NCBI GenBank assembly: GCA_021442155.1
Contig: CM038216.1
Span: 86,524,945-86,588,944 of the forward strand
Source: Cymbidium sinense
Taxonomy: Eukaryota; Streptophyta; Magnoliopsida; Asparagales; Orchidaceae
Length of the DNA stretch: 64,000 bases
Direction of reading: 5' to 3'
Shown piece by piece: positions 46,105-57,845 of this stretch. Numbering within the stretch: position 1 is the stretch's first letter; every line of letters begins with the position of its first letter. The notes under the pieces are model-generated. The model was not told the DNA's origin. It saw only the letters and a program-made list of their open reading frames with translations, and ran no database searches. The position numbers and the translations under genes are program-made.

Positions 46105-46525
46105 CATAATAATGGGTAGAACCTTGATGACAGGAACATGATCACAACCGTGCTAGTCTAGATCTCGGTGGAGTCAAGAGAGGCGGCTATCGCAATGGTG
46201 GTGGGGATCGGGGAGGTGTTGGTGGAGGTGGTGGTTATGGAGGCGGAGAAGCGATGGAGGTTCTGACCATGGTGGTGGTGGAGGAGAGAGAGAGGATATG
46301 ATTGGGGATCCTACTGAGTGGCACGGGTGGTTCGATGAACTGCAAAATCATCTCGCTTATGGAACTTTGTTTTATAGAGATAGTTCTAGTTATCTAGTTT
46401 TTTGATTTGCTCTATGTGCTCATTTTTGGTCTATGTCAATGCTGTGTCTTAGAAAATTTGGTGTACTTTTTAAATCAAAAGAAGAAATGTTGAATCTAAA
46501 TTTGTTCTCTATTAAATAAATAAAA
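46105..46525 (+). pseudogene. Glycine-rich RNA-binding protein tail fragment plus 3' UTR, copy d
   Basis: Starts AATGGGTAGAACCTTGATG, which would read N-G, stop, N-L-D if in frame; this is the (E)GMNGQNLDG segment of a plant GRP-type RRM, with Gln turned into TAG as in copy f. The Gly-rich tail (GGTGGTGGTTATGGAGG and similar, 46195-46300) is broken by small indels. The 3' UTR is well kept: AGTTCTAGTTATCTAGTTTT, TTTGCTCTATGTGCTCAT, TGTGTCTTAGAAAA and AAGAAGAAATGTTGAATC, ending TTCTCTATTAAATAAA at about 46520. The fragment is preceded by AGTAACTAAATAAATT..., a lead-in shared with copies a, b, e and f. Not functional. Confidence 0.75.
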
Positions 46526-49500
46526 AAACCAAAAACCCTAAACCCTAAATTAAGACCTGAACCCTAAACCTAAAACCTAAACACTAAACCATAAACCCTA
46601 AACCCTAAACCCTAAAACCCTAAAAGCTAAACCCTAAACCCAAAAACTTAAATTGTAAACCCTAAACCCAAAAAAAGAACCCTAAACCTTAAAAAGCTAA
46701 AAAGCTAAATCAAAACTAAATAAAATCTAAAAATAAAATAAATAAAAAAAATCTAAACCAAAATAAAATAAAATATTAAAAAAATAAAATCATTAACTAA
46801 ACTAAGCCTAAACAAAAACCTAAAAAAAAATATAAAATAAAAAATAAAAACTAAACTAACATAAAATATATAAAAACCTAAACGAAACAAAAAAATAAAA
46901 AATCTAAATAAAATAAAAACTAAACCTAAAAAAAACCTAAAATTAAATGAAAATAAAAACATAAACCTAAACAATAAACCAAAAAATAGAGCTTAAAAAT
47001 AAATAAAAAATTGAACCTAAACCCTAAACCAAAAAAATACCTAAATCTAAAATAAAAATAAATTAAACCTAAACCTAAACTAAAATAAACTAAACTAAAA
47101 TAAATAAAACCTAAACCTAAACCTAAAATAAACTAAATAAAATAAAATAAACAAAAAAACCTAAACCTAAAGTAAAAAATAAAATCTAAAAATAAACTTA
47201 AAATAAAAACCTAAAACCTAACCCTAAAAAAATACAATAAAAACATCAACCTAAACCTACAAAAAAAAACTTAAATTAAAAAATAAAATAAAATTAAAAT
47301 TAAAGTAAAAAATAAACCTAAACCTAAAAAAGAAACTAAATAGAAAACCTAAACTAAAATAAATAAACCTAAAATAAATAAACTAAATTAAATAAAAAAA
47401 ATAAACCTAAATCAAAATAAAAAAAATAAAATGAACTAAAATTAATAAAAAATAAATAAACCTAAACCTACTAGTTTACTTAATTTAAAAAATAAGAATA
47501 AAATAAAATTATAAAATAATAAAAATGAAAACTGTGCAAACCCTAAAAATCCCTAAATAAACCTAATAAACCCAAACCTAAACCTAAACCCTAAACCTAA
47601 ATAAATCCCCTAAACCCTAAACTAAAACCCTAAACCCTAAACTCACTAAAACCCTAAACCCTAAACCCTAACCTAACCACATAAACCCTAAAACCTAAAC
47701 CTAAAATCCTAAACCCAAAACCCTAACTCTAAACCAAAGAAAACCCTAAACCCTAAACCTAAATAACCCAAACCCTAAACCTAACCAAACTAAAACCTAA
47801 ACCTTAAACTAAAAAAGCTAAAACTTAAACTAACTAAATAAAATGTAAAAATAAAATAAATAAACAAATCTAAACCTAAATAAAAAAACATAAACTACAC
47901 ACTAAACCTAAACCTAAACCTAAAAAGAAAATAAAATAAAAAATAAAAACTAAATTAAAATAAAATAAATATAAACCGAAACTAGACAAAAAATAAAAAA
48001 TAAAAACTAAACCTAAAAGAAAAATAAAATGAACCTAAAATAAAATAAAAAATAAAAAACCTAAACCAAAATAGTAAACCTAAAAATAAATAAAAAATTA
48101 AACCTAAACTTAAAATAAAAATTAAATAGACCTAAACTGAAACTAAAATAAACTAAACTAAAATAATAAAAAAACTAAACCTATACCTAAAATAAACTAA
48201 ACTTAAACCTAAACCTGAACAAAATAAAATAAAATAAACTAAAAATAAACATAAACCTAAACTAAAAAAATAAAATCTAAAAATAAACTTAAAATAAAAA
48301 CCTAAAACCTAACCTAAAAAATAAAATAAAATAAAACCTAAACTAAAAAAATAAAATAAACTTAAACCTAAAAAATATAAAATTAAAAAATAAATTAAAC
48401 AAAATACCTAAACAGAAATAAATAAACCTAAAATAAATAAACTAAACTAAATAAAAATAAAAATAAACCAAAATCAAAATAAAAAATAAAATAAAATAAA
48501 ATAAATAAACATGAACCTACTAGTTTACTTAATTTAAAAAAAAAAATAAAATAAATAAATAATTGTAACCCTAAACCATAAATCCTAAAACTAATCCTAA
48601 ACCCAAAACTCTAAACCCTAAACCTACAACCCTAAACCCTAAATCCTAAACCCTAAAACCCTAAACCCTAAACCTTAAAACCATAAGACACAAAATCCTA
48701 AAACCCTAAACCTAAACCATAAACCTTAAACCTAAAAAACCATAAACCCTAAACTTAAAACCCCCACTAAACCAAATTTAAACCTAAAACCTAAACTAAA
48801 CTAAACTTAACCTAAACTAAACCTTAAACCTTAACTAAACCCTAAATCAAACCCTAGAAAATCCTAAACCTATAAACCAACCTAAAAACTTAAACCTAAA
48901 GTTAAACCAAACTAAACCTATAATTTATACTAGCTAAACCTTGATAACCTTAAACTTAAACCTAAACCTAAAACCCTAAACCCTAAAGCTAAACACTAAT
49001 CCTGAGCCTTAAAGTTAAACCTATCCTAATTAAACCTAAATCCTAAAATCCTAAACCCTAAAACCCTAAACCTTAAACCTAAACCCTAAACCCTAAAACC
49101 AAAACCTAAAACTAATATAAACCTAAAAAATAAAATAAATAAAAAACCTAAAACTAAATCAAATAAAAAATAAAATAAAATAAAAACCTAAACTAAAACC
49201 TAGACCTAAACATAAAAATAAAATAAACTAATAAAAATAAATTAAAATATAATATATAAAAACCTAAACTAAACTAAAAAATAAAATAAACTTAAGAATA
49301 AAAAACCTACATAAAATAAAAACTAAACGTAAAATTAAAATAAAATAAACCTAAAATAAAAGAAAATAAAAACTAAATAAAAACCTAATCCTAAAATATA
49401 ACTCTAAAAATAAAACATAAAAATAAATATAAAAATAAAAACCTAAACTTAAAATAAAAATAAAATAAACAAAATAAATTAAATTTAAACCTAAACTAAC

Positions 49501-52500
49501 ATAAATAAAACCTAAACATAAGCCTTAAAAAATTAAAACCTAAACCTGAAAAATAAAATACAAATAAAACTCAACTAAAAAATAAACCTAAAAAATAAAC
49601 TAAAATAAAAAATGTAAACTAAAATAAATAAACCAAAAATAAATAAACTAAACTAAAGAAAAATAAAAAATAAACCTAAAAAAAATAAAAAATTAAATAA
49701 ACTCAAATAAATAAAAAATAAACTAAATAAATCTAAACCTACCAGTTTACTTATTTAAAAGATAGAAAAGATAAACCCTAAAATCTAAACTCTAAACCCT
49801 AAACCCAAAACCCTAAAACTAACCCTAAACCTTAAAACTAACCCTAAACCCTAAACCTTAAATCATAAACCCTAAACCCTAAACCTAAAACCCACACTAA
49901 ACTCCCTAAACCCTAAAACTTAAAACCTAAACCTACACTAAAACCCTAAACTTAAACCCAAACCTAAAACATCAACTAAAACCATCATTAAACCTAAACC
50001 CTAAATCCTAAAAACCCTAAACCCTAAGCTAACCCTAAACCCGAAACCATAAACACAAAACCCTAAAAACCCTAAACCCTAAAGACTAAACACTAAACCC
50101 TAAACATAAACCAAATAGTAAAACCTAAAAACCTAAATGTAAACTAAATAAAACTAAAAAATAAAATAAATAAAAAATCTAAACCTAAATAAAATAAAGT
50201 AAAACCTGACTAAAACCTGCCTAAACATAAAAAATAAACTAATAAAAATAAACTAAAATATAATATATAGAAACCTAAACTATACTAAAAAATAAAATAA
50301 ACCTAAGAATAAAAAACCAAAATAAAATAAAAACTAAATGTAGAATTAAAATAAAATAAACCTAAAATTTACCTAAAATAAAAAAATTTAAAACTAAATA
50401 AAAACATAAACCTAAAAATAAAACCTAAACCCTAAACTAAAAAAAACTAAACCTAAAATAAAAATAAAATAAATAAAATAAAATAAACTTAAACTAAAAT
50501 AAACTAAACTAAAATATATAAAACCTAAACCTAAACCTAAAATAAACTAAACCTAACCCCTGAAGTAAATAAAATAAATTAAATTAAAATTAAAACTAAA
50601 CCTAAACTATCAAATAAAACCTAAAAATAAACCTAAAATGAAAAACTAAAACCTAAACCTAAAAAAATTAAATAAAAACTAAACCTAAACCTAAAAATTA
50701 AAATTAAAACTTGAAATAAAAAAATAGAAATAAAACCCAACTAAAAAATAAACCTAAGCCTAAACAATAAACTAAAATAAAAAACCTAAACTAAAATAAA
50801 TAAACCTTGAACCTAAATAAAATAAAAAATAAACCTAAATAAAGTAAAAATTAAACAAACTAATAAAAAAAAAGTAAACTAAATAAACCTAAACCTTCCG
50901 CTTACTAAATTTTTTTTAAAACATAAGCCCCTAAATCCTAAACTAAACCCTAAACCCTAAATCCTAAACTAACCCAAAACCCTAAACTACAACCCTAAAC
51001 CCTAAACCTAAACTAAACCTAAACCCTAAACCAAACTAAACCCCTAACTAAACCTCAACCTAAACCCTAAACTAAAATACTAAACCTAAGTAAAACCCTA
51101 AACCCAAAACCATAAACCCTAGATCCTAAAAATGCTAAACCTTAAAGCCTAAACACTAAGCCCTAAACTAGAAACCCTAACCCTAAATGCTAAACCCTAA
51201 ACCCTAAAACCCTAAATATTAAAACCCTAAATCCTAAACCATAAACCATAAAAACCTAAAAACCTAAACCTAAACTATATAAAACCTAAAAATAAAATAA
51301 ATAGAAAAACATAAATCTAAATAAAATAATAAAATAAAATAAAATAATAAAACAAAATAAAACCTAAACTAAAACCTAAACCTAAACCTAAAAATAAAAT
51401 TAAATAAACTAATCGAAATAAACTTAATAAAATAAATAATAACCTAACCTCAACTAAAAATAAAAATAAACTAAGAATAAAAAAATTAAATAAAATAAAA
51501 TAAACATAAAATAAAATAAAACCAAAATAAACCAAAAAAATAAAATAAAACTAAATAAATAAAAAAAAAAATAAACCTAAAAATAAAACCTAAAAATATA
51601 TAAAAAATTAAACATAAACACTAAACTAAAAAAAACCTAAACCTAAAATAAAAATAAAATAAACAAAATAAGATAAACCTAAACCTAAAGTAAAATAAAC
51701 TAAACTAAAATAAATAAAACCTAAGCCTAAACATAAAATAAACTTAACCAAACTTAAACCTAAACCAAATAAAATAAAATATACTAAAAAATAAAACCAA
51801 AAATGACACCCAAAATAGAAACCTAAAACCTAAATCTAAACCTAAAATAAAAAATAAAACCTAAAATAAAAAATAAAGTCAACAAAAAAATAAACTTAAA
51901 CCTAAAATTAAAATAAAAAACTAAAGTGAAATAAAAAAAATAATCTAAATTACATAAAAATAAAAAATAAAGTAAAATAAAATAAATAAACTAAATAAAC
52001 TAAATAAACCTAAACCTACCGATTTACTTAATTTAAAAAACCAATAAACCCAAAATCCTAAACCCTAAACCCTAAACCTAAATACCAAACCCGACAACCC
52101 TAAACACGAAATGCTAAACCTAAAACCTAAACCTGACTAAACCTAAACCCTAACCCCAACTATAACCCTAAATCCAAACCTAAAGTTAAACCTACAACCC
52201 TAAACCTTAAACTAAACTAAAACTAAAGCAAAACCTAAACCATTAAACTTGACCCTAAACTAACTAACCTCCAACTTAAGCTAAACTAAATCTTAAACCC
52301 TAAAGTTAAAACCTAAACCTAAAGCCAAAACCTAAACTAAAGCTAAAAAACTAAACTAAACCCTCAACCCCTAACCCTAACTAAACCTAAACCCTAAACC
52401 CTAAAACCTAAAAAACCTAAAACCTAAACCTAAACCTAAACTAAATAAATCCTAAAAATAAGATATATAAGAAAACTTAAACCTAAATAAAATAAAAATA

Positions 52501-53504
52501 AAGTAAAATACAAACCTAAACTAAAACCTAAAACTGAACCAAAAAATAAAATAAAATAAACTAATAAAATTAAACTAAAATAAAATAATTAAAAACCTAA
52601 ACTAAACTAAAAATAAAATAAACTTAAGAATAAAAAAACCTAACTAAAATAAAAACTAAACGTAAAATAAAAATAAAATAAACCTAAAAAAATAAAATAA
52701 AGAGTAAATAAAAACTTAAACCTAAAAAATAAACCTAAAAATAAATAAAAAATAAAACTTAAAGCCTAAATTAAAAAAAACATAAACCTAAAATAAAAAT
52801 AAAATAAGCTTAAACCTAAAAAAAATAAAATAAACTAAAATAAATAATACCTAAACCTAAACCTAAAATAAATTGAACCTAAACTAAATAAAGTAAAATA
52901 AACTAAAAATAAACCTAAACCTAAACTTAAAAATACTACTGATAAATAAACCTAAAATAAAAACGTAAAACCTAAACTTAAAAAAATAAAATAAAAACCT
53001 AAACCTAAACCTAAAAAATAAAAATAAAATCTAAACCTAAAAAAATAAAATAAAATAAAACTCAACTAAAACATAAACCTAAACAAAAAAATAACTAAAA
53101 TAAAAAACCTAAACTAAAATAAATAAACCTATAATAAATAAACTAAACTAAATAAAAATTAAAAATAAAACTAAAGAAAAAAAATAAACTAAAATAACTA
53201 AAAAAAATAAATAAATAAAATAAACCTAAACCTACCGGTTTACGTAATTTAAAAAAAAGAAAAAGATAAACCATAAACCCTAAATCCTAAACCCTAAACC
53301 TACAACCCTAAACTCTAAACCCTAAAAAACCCTAAACCCTAAACCCTAAACCCTAAAAGCATATACCCTAAAACCCTAAGCCCTAAGCACTAAACCCTAA
53401 ACCCTAAACCCTAAACCCTAAACTCTAAACCTAAAGTAACAAAATATATTAAAAAATAAACATAAACCCTAAAATATAATAAGCCTAATCCTAAACCTCA
53501 ACCC

Positions 53505-53930
53505 TAAGAATGTAACCTTGACACCAGAACATCACGCCAACCGCTCAATCTAGATCCGGTGGTGGAAGGTGGAGGAGGTTATCATAGTGGTGGTGGGGAT
53601 CTGGAGGTGCCGGGATATGGAGGTGGTGGTCGAGGGTGGTTATAGAAGGAGGAACAATTGAGGTTTTAGCCAGGTGGTGGAGATTAGGGATATGATGGGG
53701 ATCCCGCTACTGAGAGGCCCGGTGGTTCGATGGGAATTGGAGAAATGAAGAATAGCCAACTGATCTGTTATGGAATTGTGTCTTCTATAGAGATGGTTCT
53801 AGTTATCTTATGTTTTTGATCTATGTCATCGCTTGTGTCTTAAAAAACTTGGTGTGTTACTTGGTCATGAAATAAAAAATAAGAAATGTTTAATCTGAAT
53901 TTGTTCTCTATTAAATAAACCAAAAACTCT
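53505..53930 (+). pseudogene. Glycine-rich RNA-binding protein tail fragment plus 3' UTR, copy e
   Basis: Short remnant of the RRM end (AACCTTGACACCAGAACATC, then ACCGCTCAATCTAGATCC), followed by a Gly-codon-rich tail at 53560-53690 with several deletions, then G-A-T-G-G-G-A-A-T-T-G-G in the position of the D-G-N-W end. The 3' UTR is retained (AGATGGTTCTAGTTATCTTA, TGTGTCTTAAAAAACTTGG, AAGAAATGTTTAATCTGAA, TTCTCTATTAAATAAACC). The usual lead-in AGTAACAAAATATATT stands about 70 bp upstream. Frame destroyed; recognised mainly by the 3' UTR and by position. Confidence 0.7.
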
Positions 53931-55203
53931 AAACCCTAAACCTAAAACCTAAACCCTAAACCCTAAACCCTAAAACCCAAAACCCTAAATAATAAAAACT
54001 CTAAAACCCTAAACCCTAAAACCTAAACCTTAAACCCTAAACCTTAAACCCTAAACCCTAAACCTTAAAACCAAAAAAAAAAAAACCATAAACCCTAAAA
54101 AGCTAAAAACTTAAACCTAATCTAAATAATACTTAAAAATAAAATAAATAAAAAACTTAAACCAAAATAAAATAAAAGGATAAAATAAAATAATAACATA
54201 AACAAAAAACCTAAACCCAAACCAAAACATAAAAAGAAAATCAAATAAAAAATAAAAACTAAACTAAAATAATATAAATAAAACCCTATATTAAACTAAA
54301 AAAATAAAAAACCTAAATAAAATAAAAACTAAATCAAAAATAAAAATAAAATAATCCTGAAAAAAACTATATAAAAACCTAAACCTAAAAAATAATCCTA
54401 AAAATAAAACCTAAAAATAAATAAAAAATAAAACCTAAACACAAAACTAAAAAAAACCTAAACCTGAAATAAAAATAAAAAAAACTTAAACCTAAACTAA
54501 AATAAATAAAACTTAAGCCTAAACCTAAAATAAACTAAACATAAATATAAACCTAAACTAAATAAAATAAAATAAACTAAAAATAAATCTAAACTTTAAC
54601 TAAAAAATAAAATTGTTAAATAAACCTAAAATAAATACCTAAAACATAAACCTAAAAAAAATAAAAACCTAAACCTAAAAAATAAAATAAAAATAAAACT
54701 CAACTAAAATTAAACCTAAACATAAAATATAAACTAAAATAAAAATCTAAACTAAAATAAATAAACTTAAAATAATTAAACTAAATTAGATATAAAAAGA
54801 AAATAAAATAAGCTAAAATAAATATAAAAAATAAACCTAAACCTGCCAATTTACTTAATTTAACAAAAGAAAAGAAAAACCATAAACCTTAAATCCTAAA
54901 TCCAAAATCCTAAAGCTAAAACCCTAAACCCTAAACCTAAAACCCTAATCCCTAATCCCTAAACCCTAAACCCTAAACCCTAAAAAACCTTAAACCCTAA
55001 ACCCTAAACCTTAACCCTAAATGCTAAACCCTAAAAGAATAAACCCTAAAACCTTAAACCCCAAACCGTAAATCCTAAACCCTAAAATCTAACCCTAAAC
55101 CCTAAACCATGAACCCTAAAACAAAACCTAAAGTTGCTAAATAAACTAAAAAATAAACCTAAACCTTAAAACCAAATAAACATAAACTTAAACCAAAACC
55201 CTA

Positions 55204-55685
55204 TGAATGGGTAGAACCTTGATGGCAGGAACATCACCGTCAACTAGGCTCAGTATAGATTTAGCAATGAAAAGGGGGAGGCGTAGTTATCACTGTGGTG
55301 GTGGGGGATCTAGAAGTGCTAGTGGATATGGAGGTGGTGGTAGGAGCAGTTGTGGTTATGAAGGCGGGAGAAGCGATGGAGGTTATAGCCGTGGTGGTGG
55401 CGGAAGGAGAGATTGGGGATATGATGGTGGATCCCGCTACTCAAGAGGCCAAGTTGGTTCTGATGGGAACTGAAGAAATTGAAGAATGACTGACCTGATC
55501 TGCTGCTTATGGAATTGGGTCTTTAATGTAGAGGCAGTTCTAGTTATCTAGGATTTTTTATTTGCTCTATGCCTTCATTTTTATCTATATCATCGCTATG
55601 TCTTAGAAAACTGGTGTGTTACTTAGTTGATGAAATCAAAAAGAAGAAATGTTGAATATGAATTTATTCTCTATTAAAAAAAATC
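55204..55685 (+). pseudogene. Glycine-rich RNA-binding protein tail fragment plus 3' UTR, copy f (best preserved)
   Basis: In the frame from 55204 it reads M-N-G, TAG, N-L-D-G-R-N-I-T-V-N, TAG, A-Q: the last strand of a plant GRP-type RRM with Gln and Glu codons turned into TAG. A one-base shift near 55275 moves the frame. The tail then reads through about 65 codons (G-Y-G-G-G-G-R-S-S, then G-G-R-S-D-G-G-Y, then D-W-G-Y-D-G-G-S-R-Y-S-R-G), ending D-G-N followed by TGA in place of Trp. The 3' UTR is the fullest of the six and ends at ATTCTCTATTAAAAAAAA near 55685, which may mark the original polyadenylation area. It has no promoter, start context or complete RRM. Confidence 0.82.
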
Positions 55686-57845
55686 AAAACCCTAAACCCT
55701 AATCTAAAACTTGAACCCTAAACCTAAAACCAAAACTATAACCCCTAAACCGTAAACCCTAAACCCTAAACCTTAAACCCTAAACCCTTAAACCTTAAAC
55801 CCTAAACCCTAAAACCTAAACCCCAAACCATAAACCCTAAAACCTAAACCCTAAACCCGAAAAAAACACTAAACCCTAAAAAACCAAAAACCTAAACCTA
55901 AAATAAATAAAAAAATAATAATAAAATAACTAAATAACCAAAACAAAAAAAAATGAAAATTAAAAAATAAAAACATAAACTAAAACCTAAACCTAAACGT
56001 AAACCTTAAATGAAAATCAAATGAAAAATAAAAACTAAACTATAATAATATAAATAAAAACCTAAACTAAATTAAAAAAATAAAAAACATAATTAAAATA
56101 AAAACTAAACCTAAAATAAAATTAAAATAAACCTAAAATAAAATAAAATAAAAACTATATAAAAACCTTAGCCTAAAAATAATCAAAAAATTAAAACCTA
56201 AAAAAATTTAAAAATAAAACCTAAACCCTAAACAAAAAAAAACCTAAACCTAAAATAAAAATAAAATAAACCTAAACCTAAACTAAAATAAACTAAACTA
56301 AACTAAATAAAACCTAAATCTAAACCTAAACCTAAACCTAAACCTAAAAAATAAACTAATAAAACCTAAACTAAAATAAATAAACCTAAAATAACTAAAC
56401 TAAACTAAATAAAAATAAACATAAATAAAAATAAAAAATAAATTAAATTAAAATAAATAAAAAATAAACTAAATAAACCTAAACCTATTACTTAATTTAA
56501 AAAAAAACCTAAACCCTAAAGCCCAAAAAATCCTAAACCCTAAACCCTAAAACCTAAACCCTAAAGAAAACACTGCCCTAAACCCTAAACCCTAAACTCT
56601 AACCCTAAACCCTAAAACCTAAACCTAAAACCATAAACCTAAACTAAATCCTGGCCTAAACCCTAAAACTAAAAAATAACCCTAAAATAAATAAAACCTA
56701 AAATAAAAATATATAAAAACCCTAAAACTAAATTAAATAAAATATTTAAATAAAATAAAACCAAAACCTAAACTTAAAAATAAAATAAAATAAACTAATA
56801 AAATAAACTAAAATAAAATAAATAAAACCTAAACTAAATGATAAAAATAAACCTAAATAAAAAAAAATTAACTAAAATAAAAACTAAATGTAAAATAAAA
56901 ATAAAATAAAATAAAATAAAAACTAAATAAAAACTAATAACTAAAAAATAAACTTAAAATTTAAACTTAAAAATAAATAAAAATAAAATCTTCAACCCAA
57001 AACTAAAAATAAACCTAAAATAAAATCTTAAGACCTAAACCTATAAAAAAAATCCTAAGCATAAACCTAAAAATAAAAAATAAAACCTAAACCTAAAAAA
57101 TAATATAAAAATAATACTCAACTAAAATATAAATTTAAGTCTAAATAATAAAGTAAACAAAAAACCTAAACTAAAATAAATAAACTTGAAATAAATAAAC
57201 TAAACTGAATAAAAATAAAAAATAAACATAATAAAAATAAAAAAAAAGAAAAACTAAAATAAATAAAAAATAATCTAAATAAACTAAATAAGCATTAACC
57301 TAATGATTTACTTAATTTAAAAAAAAAACCCTAAGCTAACCCTAAAAATCTAAAAACCTAAACCTAAGCTAAATAAAACATAAAAATAAAATATATAGAA
57401 AACCTTAAACCTAAATAAAATAAAAACTAAACTAAAAGCTAAACTTGAAGCTAAAAATAAAATAAAATAAACTAATAAAAATGAACTAAAATAAAATAAA
57501 TAAAAGCCTAAACTAAACTAAATAAAATAAAATAAACCTATGAACAAAAACCCTAATTAAAATAAACCTAAGATAAAATAAAATAAGAACTACATAAAAT
57601 AAAGTCAACCTAAACCTAAATGTAAACTAAATAAAATAAAATAAATTAAAAATAAACCTAAAGCTAAACTAAAAAATAAAATTGATAAAAAAACCTAAAA
57701 TAAAAACCTGAAACCTAAGCCTAAAAAAATAAAATAAAAACCTAAACCTGAACCAAAAAATAAAAAATAAAACCTAAACCTAAAAAAATAAAATAAAAAT
57801 ATAACTTAACTAAAAAATAAATCTAAATTTTTGTGAAAAGTGGAG

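Larger units (their letters stand above)
45206..57845 (+). repeat. Degenerate telomere-like satellite array (right block)
   Basis: 12.6 kb of the same CCCTAAA-derived satellite, same orientation as the left block. The box consensus CTACCAGTTTACTTAATT begins at 45779, 47473, 48522, 49744, 50899 (degraded), 52021, 53237, 54848, 56487 (degraded) and 57305. Steps are 1694, 1049, 1222, 1155, 1122, 1216, 1611, 1639 and 818 bp. The three long steps are exactly those that contain a glycine-rich-protein fragment. In each monomer the order is box, CCCTAAA-rich block, optional gene fragment, then CTAAA/AAATAAA-rich tract. No other genes seen. Confidence 0.92.

Noticed and set aside
46753..46974. Phe/Leu-rich open frames in the satellite (also 1890-2090 and 51317-51535, minus strand)
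   Set aside because: They are the T-rich complement of AAATAAA and CTAAA repeats and have no protein-like composition.
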